Assembly: GCA_050084515.1 (NCBI GenBank)
Contig: CM114275.1
Location: 22,010,001 to 22,074,000 of the forward strand
Length of the DNA stretch: 64,000 nt
Direction of reading: 5' to 3'
Source of the DNA: Blasia pusilla
Lineage: Eukaryota > Marchantiophyta > Marchantiopsida > Blasiales
This document shows, piece after piece, positions 1 to 10,282 of the stretch. A model generated the notes under the pieces. That model was given only the letters and a program-made list of their open reading frames with translations, searched no databases and was not told the DNA's origin. Numbering within the stretch: the stretch's first letter is position 1; each line of letters starts with the position of its first letter. The position numbers and the translations under genes were made by a program.

Positions 1-475
1 GGTGAGAGCTCGTATGTGGATAAGCACCTAGAATAGGACCTTGTGTGGATTACACTCGGGCTCGCCCTAGCATCGACAGGGCAGATGAATCTGTCTTGGG
101 GCTTGGGGTGATCTTACTTGTGGCTACATAAGTAAACTTAGTGACGCGCCTAAGTCGAATACGAGAGCGACCCAATAGTAGTACGATTTGTAGACCAGGT
201 AAACCGGTGTGATGTTTACAAGAATGAGCCAGAAAAGTCTAAGGTTGCACACTTAGTTAGCTTATTTGATAGGTTAGTTATTTGGAATGATTCCAGGCTT
301 ATCAAAGAGGAGAGGCTAATAATTCTAAGTGGTGCAAAGCGACAACTGTAGACTAAGAGGAATTGCGGGTTAGCCACCAGAAATGCAATTCAATGTCAAG
401 GGGTAGGCTGCCCAAGAGACTTGACATAACAAAGGTTTGCGTTGATGAGGGCATCAACCTCTAAAGGGGGGTGAA
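1..475 (+). mobile_element. 3' internal end of a chromovirus-type Ty3/gypsy element
   Basis: This stretch aligns closely to 36085-36560, the non-coding tail between the chromodomain and the 3' LTR of the nearly complete chromovirus further along the window. Shared landmarks are the GTGAGAGCTCGTATGTGGAT start, the CTTGGGGCTTGGGGTGATCT segment and the purine-rich tract (about 463-475) just before the LTR. No ORF is conserved. The window edge cuts the element, so its coding part lies outside. Confidence 0.85.
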
Positions 476-1477
476 TGTCGCGACCCTCATGACCAAACGA
501 GTGCCAAGCGGATCATCGGAACATTAGCGGGCTCATGCTAAGATGGTTTGCGCGTTGGAGTAGTCTCGAAGAAGAGACAAAAGATGAGATGCAAGCGAGG
601 CTTCGCATTTCAAATATTATGGTCGTGACCGAGAAACCTGGACCAAACGAGGAATAAGACTTGAAAGGAGTCGAGTCTAGAAAGTGGGTTGCCAAAGGAA
701 GAATCCCGATTTGGAACGCCACTAGCGTTTGAGAATTTCCGACTATATTTATAACCATAACTTTTAGTGCCAAGATGCGTTTGGATTAAACAAGGGTGCG
801 TTGGAAGGCTTATAGAAAGCCACTTCAAACGCACTAAAGATCTTTGCAAACGCATAAGCAGCGGCTGAGAAACAACCCAAAAAAAACTGTAAGTAGAGTC
901 GGGTTAAGGGCCACAATGAAGGGCCCGACCCTCCTTTTCCAAATGGGGGGGTTATTGGAGAACCCCAGAAGTACTAGTAAGGGGGAAGGTCTCTGAGAGT
1001 GCTTGGAACTCGAACCCCCACTTTGGGCGCCATGGAGCGGCTCAAGGGCATGGAACGGATCGAGAGTTTGGGGTTGGGTTGGAAAACCTGAACCAAGTCT
1101 ACGGAGGCGATTTTAGACATCCCTCTTGGATTTCACCCCGCGACTCAATTACTTGGGTCTTGTTTTGGAACTCGCACGAGGTCCGTTGAACAGTTGGGAT
1201 CGCTAGGTGCGCAAGTGCCGTTTTAGGTTCCTGGACTAATCAGGAAGTCTGTTCTAAGTCTTGAAGGACTTGCCATGTTTTGGAAACTAGGAATTAAGGA
1301 AGGTTGAGCTTGATGAGACGCCGAGTTGAGAATTCAGTGGGTTGGAACGCTGGTTGGCCCGGACCCGACTAACGAGAGTGTGTGTTTGGGTGCAGATCGG
1401 TGATGAGATTGTGTCCTACTGAACGTACGCTTCCGCAACACTAAAGATTGACGTTCAAGGAGAGTAGGGGCGCGACA
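476..1477 (+). repeat. Chromovirus LTR (TGTCGCGACC...GCGCGACA)
   Basis: A 1002-bp LTR bounded by TG and CA, with terminal TGTCGCG/CGCGACA inverted ends. It is collinear with the LTRs at 30208-31209 and 36561-37561 and, more distantly, 22635-23637. On its left is a polypurine tract and on its right a primer-binding site, so it has a 3'-LTR context on one side and a 5'-LTR context on the other. Confidence 0.9.
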
Positions 1478-1479
1478 AG

Positions 1480-1491
1480 TGGTATTAGAGC
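1480..1491 (+). other. Primer-binding site and short leader after the LTR
   Basis: TGGTATTAGAGC follows the LTR by two bases and fits the plant initiator-tRNA-Met primer site, normally TGGTATCAGAGC, with one C-to-T change. About 50 bp of leader after it match 31224-31262 before homology stops near 1530-1540, where this element is truncated. Confidence 0.8.
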
Positions 1492-1540
1492 TAATCCTTG
1501 GTGAGCGAGAACTTGGGGTCGTGGGATCAATGGGACGCTT

Positions 1541-2110
1541 TTGGAGCTGATATGTTCATGAACATGTTCATAGGAAGTTTCATGATCATGCGCAACTCTT
1601 GAAATTGATCAAGTTTTATGCCACCATTTAATCTTCAGTAGTGAATGGCAACTTGCTGACTTGTAAGCTCAACTTCATTGTACACAACATTCTTGTAACC
1701 CATGAATCAGATCTCCTTATGAATTCATGGAAAGAAATACATACCAATTAACTTATGTCTTGAAGGAGTAAACCCATACATGACAATAACAATCTGTGAA
1801 ATGTTGAACATGTGAACAACTAATGGGAATCAGCAAGTGAATATTTGTTTCGGGTGGCTGTTTTCTCAACCCCCTAAAAGAACCTGCCCAAGCTTTGCAC
1901 TAGTCAATCATCCGGCTCACTTGTCGACTTGTGATATCGTCGTACTAGTGGGATTGATCCAGCCCTAAGTTACTCGCAAACCTAAGCTATATGCCGATAG
2001 GCATAAAAATTTGGATACTTGGCTTGTTGAGAAGGCTAGGCATATCATCATATCATCTTCACAAGGTCAATATAGGATTTTGGTACTTGAAGAGTGCATG
2101 CTAGTTCACT
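1541..2110. other. No gene recognised
   Basis: About 570 bp without a credible reading frame. It begins where chromovirus homology ends and runs up to the helicase relic. A 14-bp perfect palindrome, ATGTTCATGAACAT, lies at about 1552-1565. Nothing else was recognised. Confidence 0.5.
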
Positions 2111-2111
2111 A

Positions 2112-4090
2112 TCATCTACCTTTTAGACAAGCCGTAGTTGTTATAAAGGACCACTCACAAACCTGAGTAGTATGCTGGCCTTGGCCGTCAGACTGGTGTA
2201 GGGCTTGTGGTGTTGCTAGATGTTTATGGTAATCCTTCAAACTACTATCGCTCAGCAAAATTGGATTCGACTGGGGCAAGACAAAGGGAAATACAGTTGT
2301 ATTAGGAATTGGTGTTGTTGTGCCCAATATTGTTGACTTCCTTCCATGTCTACTCAATGAGCCATTGCTACTTGCCATTTTTGTGAAACTCAATTATTTG
2401 AGCATTTTTATGTCTCTTGTCCAAACACCTCGAAATCTGCATGGACCAGCTCGCCAAGAATTTGCAGCTTTGACCAATCTCTTAATTGGGACAACATCAC
2501 ATACATAAGTCTGGTAGCAAAGGCTGACCTTATGTTCAATAAACACTTGCCCTCACAAGAAAAGCCTTTACTTTTATGGGTTGTCATCGCATAACCCAAC
2601 ACAAGAGGGAATGTCCCCTTGTAATATTTTTTATCATGCCCATGCTTGAGGTTGGCAAAGTTTTTTCTACAAATTCTTACAACTATGCCATTTGATTGCA
2701 ATCTCACTAGTATTGTGGTCAGTTCTTCACCTTTATAAACACAATCCACAAAGGTTGTTGATGCACCGTTTGCAGCTTGTGCCTTTATATCTATACTTGA
2801 TGTAAGCAAAACTTTACAACCAATAGCAAGGAATTACAATTGATGAAATTGCTCATCACAAATCCTCTCATTAAAGAACAAGTCAATGAGAGCATTTGTG
2901 GATATGTGTACCGAAAAGGTCTTAATTGCACCAAATAGTCTTTGCAGTGCGACAAGATTCAATACTTGGACATCAACACGATGCATACATATGATTTGGT
3001 TTCTTCATCTATATAATTAAGAGCAAAATTCTCATTAGTAAAACAACTGTAAAGACACTTGTCAATTTGATCTTGCGTAGGGCACCTAACCCTTATGTCA
3101 AATAGAAAAATTAGGAAATTATAATCTCCATTGTGTCTCAATCATTGGGATGCATAGGTGGCACCTATCAGTAATAGCATAGAATGGTGATGAAGAGATG
3201 TGATATAATGCGCAAAATAGCATTGTGTTTACATACACGAGGTAGTTGACATAGATCACCCAAAAAATTTACAAGCTTAGTGGAGAAAGGTAATAAAACT
3301 TGTCAATGGACACACTTGATGTAGTCTCATACCGATTATTTGCAGCAAACATGGCGTGAGCATGGAGCACTCATCAATAACGATAATCCTAGCATTCCTT
3401 AAGTGCATGTACTTATCAGACATTTATGCATGGAAGACAGATCACAACTTAACTGTATTCCAAATGTTGAGTGGACAGTCTCAATAGTGTTATGTAGTCG
3501 AACGGCAACAATCCCAGCGGTGGAGGATAAAAGTGTAGGAATACCTTTGCTTGACTAGTATGCTTGCATGAAATGAATAAATTAGGTTTTACCACATCTT
3601 GGTGGGCCAGTAATGAACACCAATCCAAACGATAACACCTTAATTATCTCATATAGCTGCACGTGTTTTGGATTCAATGTGCGAACTGGGAAGTTTGGCA
3701 CACTCCCAATTACAAGAATTTAGGGCCCACCTAGAATATAGCTGTGCAGAAAATTTTTCAATCTAGTGTGAAATAAAACAACCCACTAAACAAGTGTATC
3801 ACACCATGTAAAGATTGGGTTAATCCTTTTGACAACATCCTCAATGTATATGATCTTAGTCCCTTTTGTATCAAACATCTCATTAGACGTAAGCGTTAAA
3901 AAGAAATCGGGCATACCCCACTTTTGAACCATTCTTTTTAGGTCTTTTAAGTGTCGACAGTGCTAGCTCAAGATCCTTGGAATCTGTACACTAACATTGT
4001 ATTTTGATAAGAGCGAATAAAGTGCTTGGTCAAGAAGGCTTGGGTATTTTTGCTTCAATTGATCTAGTTCTTTGTTTAAAATACATAGGA
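2112..4090 (-). pseudogene. Helitron/PIF1-type helicase relic
   Basis: Read on the minus strand this is a broken helicase of the PIF1 superfamily as found in Helitron-like elements. In order from about 4085 downwards one sees a GMPDFFLTLTSNE block (about 3900), a Walker A-like FITGPPRCGKT (about 3610-3575), a Walker B-like IVIDECSMLT (about 3390), and the C-terminal block GYAMTTHKSKGFSCEGKCLL followed by MYVMLSQLRDWSKLQILGEL (2620-2440). Several stops and frameshifts separate the blocks. The N-terminal replication-initiator endonuclease is not visible. It differs clearly from the second Helitron helicase at 61298-62830, so two lineages are present. No Helitron termini were identified. A host PIF1 pseudogene is a less likely alternative. 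Confidence 0.75.
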
Positions 4091-4276
4091 AGCTACTAGA
4101 TGCTAACGCAATAGATGCTATTCTGCATTTGGGGGGGAGGGGTGTGGAAAACTGCTAAACAAGCATAACTAGTGGGAAACGACTCACACACACACATCAC
4201 CATAGAGAACAAAATTTGCAATGAGAGAATGTTTGGAGGTTGGTCTCCTTCTCAATTATATAGGGTATGTACAAGC
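4091..4276. other. Low-complexity spacer before the telomere repeat
   Basis: Contains a G-run (about 4131-4142) and a short CA repeat (about 4189-4199). No coding signal was seen. Confidence 0.4.
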
Positions 4277-4316
4277 AACCCTAACCCTAACCCTAACCCT
4301 AACCCTAACCTTAACC
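4277..4316. repeat. Short interstitial telomeric repeat (CCCTAA)n
   Basis: Five perfect CCCTAA units plus a degenerate CCTTAA unit. This is the complement of the plant telomere repeat TTTAGGG only if one G is missing: the unit here is six bases (TTAGGG), whereas most plants use seven. It sits between a Helitron-type relic and non-coding DNA, so it is internal rather than a chromosome end. Confidence 0.85.
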
Positions 4317-4580
4317 ATAGTCTCAAGTTAGACTAACTGTGATTAACTAACCCTAGTTATGATAATTGCGCTTAATTGATTAACCAAGATTAAGCTTCCC
4401 TACTTTGTGTGAGTTTCAAATGTAGCAGTTCAGATGTCTCATGAGCTTGATTGTAACTCAATCTTCAATAGGGGGGAATTGTGACGCATTGACTTGCTCA
4501 TTGCGCTCTAGAAACAGGCAGCCAGGACTTCTACACTCCACGGCTCCAACGCATTCGTGTCGAGAAAAAATCCAAGTACC

Positions 4581-5300
4581 TCATGGGATTGAAGCACTCT
4601 TTCGTAATAGCGTGCACCATCGATGATAGTTGGACTTTTTGTCCATAACCTTCAAGCGTCCTCCATCTTTCTTTTGAGCAGGACCAGCAAGTGGAGGCAA
4701 TTCAAAAATACAGTTTCCATCATACGTGGGTGATAGCTCTTCAACAAGAATGTGCTTGAATATTTTCAAGGGTAGTGACGACAACAAACTATTGCTCGAA
4801 ACTCACAATATGAATGAGTATGCAGAGGTAGGGTCACGTTGGTGTCAAAAAGATCCCGTGAGGTCGACGACATCCGGAATGTCTTCATGAAGAACAACAT
4901 TGTCACAAATGTGTGAGGTTGGAGTCAATGCTGGATCTCCAGAGGTAGGGATTGCAAACGTGGAGCTCGATGCACTCGGAAGTTATAGACTTTTGACTAG
5001 AGAAATAGAGGGCTTCGGAGGCAAGCCATACACTTTATATTGTCCATTTGTGTAAGGTAAGAGATTCCATACTTTGGAGTCTCCAATCCCTAACTGGACT
5101 GTTTCACTTATAACGTCCACCATTATGTCCACCTTGACATCCTTGGAAACAAATATTGTTCCAATTTGGAGAAGAAATTGGAGTGAGAGGAAATATTCAT
5201 CCCCTTTTACATAAGAATCACCAGCTTGCGGTCGAATTATTTTGGATTGAGGAGGGGCCGTTAGATGACTGTCACATATGAGCTTCACATCATTATCCAT
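4581..5300 (-). pseudogene. Unknown broken ORF pair, minus strand
   Basis: Two minus-strand frames of 105 residues (5300-4983) and 68 residues (4787-4581) lie head to tail with a stop-ridden gap between them. The first begins MDNDVKLICDSHL and contains a Val/Ile/Asp-rich middle section. The second has a KKDGGRLKVMDKK basic stretch. I recognise no domain. They could be remains of a gene fragment carried by the neighbouring Helitron-like element, or chance frames. The plus strand at 4441-4626 adds nothing convincing. Confidence 0.25.
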
Positions 5301-5542
5301 TTGGAGATGATAGCCGCGATGATTCCACTAGAGCAAGAATAAGAATTAGAATGAGAATGTTCAATTTATAGTGAATATTGACTGTTAAAATTCTGACAAG
5401 CTACTGGTTGATAGGTGAGACTATCGGTCGCTGTCTAAGCCAAGGAAAGTGCATTCCTAAAAAGTTACTCGAGGGATTAAACACGTTGAATTGTTATGAC
5501 GGTGTCTAGATTGCCTTTGTTAGGCCACTCATGAGGTTAGTT
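5301..5542. other. No gene recognised
   Basis: AT-rich spacer before the first palindrome cluster. No coding or structural signal was seen. Confidence 0.4.
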
Positions 5543-6475
5543 CAACTCGACGGATTCCGTCAGGTCGCAATCTGTAGGATTCTGACAGGTTGCAAACTGT
5601 CAAAATTTGTCTGGTTATAAACCATCAGCATCCGTCTGATTGCAACCCGTCGGATTCCGTCAGGTTGCAATTCATGTGAGTTCGATTGGTCACAGCAAAA
5701 GTCAAAATGATGGATGAGAAAGTGAATTTTTTTGTAATAGTGGAATCCTTCAGAATCCGACGGGTTGCACGCGGACATCCAAAAAGGGAACTGGGCTAGC
5801 TGGGTGTCCTTGTCGCAACCCCTCGACATGTTCCACGCCGCCCCCCGAGGCAATAGACCTGAATTGTGGGACAATCTACTGTCAATGAAGCAACCCGTCT
5901 GGTTGCGAAAGGTGGCAAATGCCCCATCCAAAGGACAGACCAGTCTGATCCCGACCCCCGTGCAACCCATCAAAGTCTGACGGGTTGCACGAGTTTCTCA
6001 AGAAGTACCAATGTCTTGCTGTGCAACCGGTTTGGATTCAATAAATTTCACGCGACCGTGGGCCAACTTTGTCCTTGCACGGCGACGCTGTACAATTACG
6101 ATGCGTGGATCCCATGCAAACCATCAGAGTCCGACGGGTTGCACGGGTTTTTCAAGAAGTACCAATGTCGCTGTGCAACCGGTCTAGATCCAACAATTTT
6201 CACATGGACATTGGCAAGCTTTGTCCTTGCACGGCGACGCTGTACCATTACGATGTGTGGACCCCGTGCAAATCATCGGAGTCCGACGGGATTGCAAGGG
6301 ATTCTCGGGCTACACCAACTAGTTGTGCAACCTGTTTGGTTCTGGCAGGTTGCATGTGGCCGTTGGCCAACTTTGTCCTTGCAATCCGTCAACCTTTGAT
6401 GGGTTGTACGGAGTCCACGCATCATTATGGTATAGCATCGCCGTGCAAACCGTTGGAGTTTGATGGGTTGCACAA
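5543..6475. repeat. Palindrome cluster I (GCAACCCGTCGGA-TCCGACGGGTTGC family)
   Basis: About a dozen imperfect copies of a 28-30 bp palindrome with half-site GCAACCCGTC and complement GACGGGTTGC. Clear copies are at 5641-5670, 5961-5990, 6115-6144, 6267-6297 and 6444-6473. Degenerate copies run through 5543-5640 almost back to back, and others lie near 5745, 6325 and 6384. Copies vary in the central 4-6 bases and carry mostly transitions. The short frames overlapping this region repeat CNPSDS/CKPSESDG-like peptides that come only from translating the palindrome, so they are not genes. Confidence 0.9.
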
Positions 6476-6810
6476 TTTCCAACTGGATCTGGATAATACC
6501 ATGACGGCCATGCATCACCATCGGTCCAATGGTTCACTAGAACCAACGGTCAGCTCAACAACTACAAAAGTATGTAAGGCCCAGATTTTGCTCATTTCTC
6601 TTTTCCATTCCGCGATTTTATTTCCATCTCTTCGTCCTCCGACGACTCCTATCAGCAGTTAAGCACCTCGAGTCTTTTGGTCACGACGATAACCATCAAA
6701 AACCCTTCGCTAGAAGGTGATGATGCTCCGAGTGACAATGCTTTGAGGTTTGAAACATCACGTCCGTCAAGAGTCAATCACCTACTCATTTTTCCACTTA
6801 GGTCTGAGGA

Positions 6811-7477
6811 GTGCTAAACTGCACATCTTCGACAACTAGACAGACAAGAAAAAAGTCACAAGCCATGAAGGTTGTGAGTGTCACTCCCAAGTCCATCAAG
6901 ACTCCTTTGTCGGCTTCTCCCGGCCGGCACTCGGCAGCAGATATCAGGCAACATGAGATAGAGGAGCGAGAGAGAGAAGCAGAAATACATAGGCATCAAC
7001 TGGAGGCCAAGCTAGTGCTAGAGCAACTGGCTAAGCGGAATGCCAAGGTGGAGGCGTCCAAGGTGATGAAGAAGAGGATTGTAGACAAGAAGAAAGAGAA
7101 GAAGTGTTAGGATCTCTGTTAGGATGACGTAATCTGGAGGGCTGAATTGGCAAAAGCGCTGAGGGAGAAGGCTATCGCTGTTGAATAAGATAGTCCCGCA
7201 AGTCCTACACATAATGTTGAAATGGAGGACGTACCCCCCTTGAAATTTGGCGATACTTTGAATGAGAAAACTAATGAAGATGTTGCGGAGACCAAGGATA
7301 AGGACAACAAGTGTGGAGATAGTCGACATCTCTAAAGAAGGAGGAGAAGAATCGTCTTCTTCCTTAAGCCTAGTGGAAGAAATTGACCTTTTTCGTATGG
7401 ATGAATATCTAGTGGAGTTTCCTCTTGCTATCCCAGAGCAACCGGCCGGCCTTGATATTGACCCAATTTTCGAGAAG
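6811..7477 (+). pseudogene. N-terminal exon(s): basic/acidic coiled coil
   Basis: Opens after a probable splice acceptor (TTTCCACTTAG, ending near 6801). It encodes a Lys-rich stretch, then a heptad-like helix rich in Glu, Arg and Lys (about 6950-7105) with IEEREREAEIHRHQLEAKLV. A stop at 7108-7110 is followed in the same and other frames by acidic segments, EGGEESSSSLSLVEEIDLF and then PLAIPEQPAGLDIDP, ending at a GTAAGC donor at 7478. No catalytic motif was seen. The segment probably serves as a linker or oligomerisation arm. Confidence 0.5.
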
Positions 7478-7567
7478 GTAAGCAGTCTTCGGAATTTCTT
7501 ACGGAGCTTTCAAGATCCTTGTTGGGAAGCAAATTTCAGCTCATTGACATTCTTGAAATTCTTGCAG
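7478..7567 (+). other. Probable 90-bp intron
   Basis: Starts GTAAGC directly after GAGAAG and ends TTCTTGCAG. Removing it joins the acidic exon to the ParB-like exon. It is a GT-AG intron of typical short plant length. Confidence 0.6.
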
Positions 7568-8041
7568 GTTACGTTGTTAAGTAGATGGCGGTGGTGGATG
7601 GCCACTAGGCTCCTAGAATTCCTCTTAATTGACTTTGGACGATGGAATACGTCTGAGAAATTTAGTCGGATGAAGACATTGCAAAGTTGAAGCAGTCGAT
7701 TGCAACAACTTCTTACGTCGATAACTTCCCTCCGTTCTATGTTCAGCCTCATGATGAACATGGAACGTAGTCCTTGGTCACTAAAGAAGAAGGGGAGAAC
7801 TTGGATACATTCTGGAGAATTAGGGACGTAGAGTTCAGAAAAATGTTTGAAGGAACACAATTCAATTGCGGAATTTGTATTTTTATATCTGGGATGGGAA
7901 CCACAGGTACATGGCATGGTCTCAGTTTGTAGAGGAGCGCCTAAATTTACTGGAGGCGCATTTCTCAATGATGGTAGTCGTGCTCGATCCCTTTCCCCAT
8001 GACATGGCCACGGTAGAGATGGCTATGCACTCCATGACCAC
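7568..8041 (+). pseudogene. ParB/sulfiredoxin-like domain exon
   Basis: The reading frame starting with the Tyr codon at 7570 encodes APRIPLN, TMEYV, SDEDIAKLKQSIATTSYVD and FPPFYV. A shift to another frame near 7870-7890 then gives WDGNHRYMAWSQF (7890-7928), which resembles the G-[EN]-[RH]-R signature of ParB-N domains. The first part matches the spacing of the ParB N-terminal strand and the 'L..SI...' helix. Nonsense codons at 7582, 7606, 7630, 7654, 7663 and 7768 are all TAG or TGA, each one C-to-T change from CAG or CGA. The exon runs to a GTAAAT donor at 8042. Confidence 0.6.
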
Positions 8042-8719
8042 GTAAATATTTCCCATTCTCCTTCAGATTTTTCTACTTGCTCCAGCCCATTGGATTTCGA
8101 CAAGTGGATCTAATATCCATAAGAAAGAATGTTTGGAAGTATAGGAGACAATAGCGACAACCCGTCGAAGTCCAACGGGTTGCAAGATGGTCAAAGTTGT
8201 TGCTTGGTTTTAGGATGAAATGAGTGTTCTACAATCCGTCAAAGTCCGACGGGTTGCAAAATGGTCATATGAAGAAGTCATGGAAGCCCTAAATGCAACC
8301 CTTTGGACTGTGATGGGTCGTAGTAGGTGAAATAATGATGCCGCAGTAGGGACTTTTTGATGGAATAAGACCCGTCCGACTCTTATGGTTGCAAGCAACC
8401 TTTTTTTTTGCTTATTCTAGGAATCTGATAATGTGAATTGAGCTGTTGGGGCCTGCTTGCAACCTGTCGGACTCCACTGGGTTGCATCATTCAAGGTTGA
8501 CGGCATCAATGTGCAACCCGTTGAACTTTGACGGGTTGCCGCAACTACAATATGAACCTATTGTAGCAGCGATCTCTAGGAGTTGTTGCGACCCGTTGGA
8601 GTCCGACGAGGTTGCACTTAGTTTCAGACATTTTTTCTTCTTTGATTTTGTATGCAACCTGTCGAAATCCGAAAGATTGTAGGAGGTCAGAATTCTCACT
8701 TTGAATTGACGATTGCAAG
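8042..8719 (+). repeat. Probable intron carrying palindrome cluster II
   Basis: Lies between a GTAAAT donor and a TTGCAAG acceptor. It holds at least seven palindrome copies: 8155-8185, 8231-8259, about 8296-8324, 8458-8487, 8511-8540, 8587-8616 and 8653-8681, with a partial one near 8368-8395. Spacing between copies is 25-75 bp. No reading frame in it looks genuine. Confidence 0.7.
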
Positions 8720-10260
8720 ATTATCTCAGAGGGGAACATCACCCATCATTGGATCCAAGAATTCAAGAGAGTGAAGAAGGTGCTTACAACGCACCCGTCG
8801 TAGTCCAAAAGTACAAAGGATTCCTAGGAGAGGACTTCGCTGATGAGATGCTCGCCAAGGGAGCACACATCAAAAAGAAGACTTGGGCGAATACATACAT
8901 CTCCCAAGATGTAGCTGTCACCATTCTGTGCTGGTAAAAAATCCAAGCGGCGAAGAAAAGCACCACACTAGAGCAGGAGCGGAGGGAGAATGTTTCAGCA
9001 TCTGAGCAAGCTAAGTTCATCCAGGCTGCTGTGTCAGCAACCACAAAGTACATTGCAAGCAAAATGCAGTGTAACATTGTTGTCTTGAACCCAAAACTGG
9101 CCAGGAATTCTACAAGGAGTTGAAGGCAATCATTAAACGCCAGTGAAATAGGGACGAAGATCCACGCGGTCAAACCAGAGAGAAGGTTTCATTGGATCAT
9201 GTCACTCATCTCCTATGTGAATGCATGGTACCTACAACAAATATCTTGTAGCATGTAAATTGTGGGCTTCTCCTCTAGATGAAGAAGGATTCTCCATGTA
9301 CGACATGAAGATGGGGTAGGATATGAGTGATTGGGAAGTGTTGAATTGTCCAATCTGGTTGGACTTCAATGACCCTGAAGACATGATCGACAAGAACCTG
9401 CAAGTGGTGTATGATGCAGCTGTATTTGGCAAGGACAACATTCCCAACCTCTTGAAGGATTAAGAATATTTTGAAGGAGATGCCGAGGAGCACGCCATTG
9501 AGACCGTTGAGTTGGTGTCAAAGGTTGTAATTGCCAAGGATAAATCCATAGTGGGGTTGAAAGCAAAGGCCAAGGGGTTGAGGTTTTCAGAGCCCGAATC
9601 CTCAAGAGGCAAGGGATGGATAAAGATGCCTGTAGAGTCCGAAGTTATTGAGACACCTACAGGCATGTAGCAAACTTGCGAGAAGTGAGAGTGGAAGGCG
9701 TCGGGATCCTCCGAGAAAGGAAATAAGGATGTGGAATACACTCCATCATCCTTAGGCAGGCATAGGGACACTACAAGCAGGATCAATATCCTTCTCCACC
9801 ATACTTCTCTCCTTGATGAACTGCAGAGTTTTTCTAGTCAGGAGTCCACCGTTGCAATCGAGAAGTTGACCATTTTAGGACAAAAGCTTCTCCGAAAGAG
9901 GCATGGTCCATGGACTATCCATGGGATAGCTAAGTAGATGGTAGTGGACCTCCTAATAGTAGATTTGCCTTCGGGATTCCGGTTGTGGGATGACAATCCC
10001 TCAGACACTGTCCCGGATGGGAATGCCCCACTTACTTACAACCAGATCGCTCTTTTGTTTTCTTTCGTGGACATGCAAGTGAGTGACATGGGGTGTTTCT
10101 TGGTACTGACTAGCGGAAGCGATGACAAGCTCTTCAACCTACAGTGCATGAAGAGATCTCTCAAGTGGCGGACGGCGCAATCTTGGGTGATAAAAAATGA
10201 ATACCCACTAAGATCTACATCAAATCAACTCCGGATATGTCCCAAATTACTACTTTCTTT
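8720..10260 (+). pseudogene. Middle region and methyltransferase motif IV
   Basis: A long frame reads through with few stops: first 8719-9130 (YLRGEHHPSLDPRIQESEE ... QDVAVTILCW), then after a shift frame 2 from about 9236 to 10340 with stops at 9335, 9461 and 9668 and another at 9935. The segment includes PIWLDFNDPEDMIDKNLQVV and AVFGKDNIPNLLKD. Near the end is DLLIVDLPSGFRLWDDNPSD (about 9944), where a family motif IV would read DPP(S/W/Y); here the first Pro is Leu (CCT-to-CTT type). GCFLVLTSGSDDKLF follows, fitting the strand after the catalytic motif. Residues 8720-9900 match nothing I recognise. Confidence 0.5.
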
Positions 10261-10282
10261 TTTTCAGTCCTTGGTTCAGACA

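Noticed and set aside
4441-4626. Possible LTR start after AATAGGGGGGAAT (about 4469-4482)
   Set aside because: No matching second LTR, primer site or pol sequence was found nearby.
5560-6662. Overlapping reading frames of 60-200 residues on both strands rich in CNPSDS/CKPSESDG peptides
   Set aside because: The peptides are translations of the repeated palindrome, present in several frames and both strands; no codon bias or domain supports a gene.
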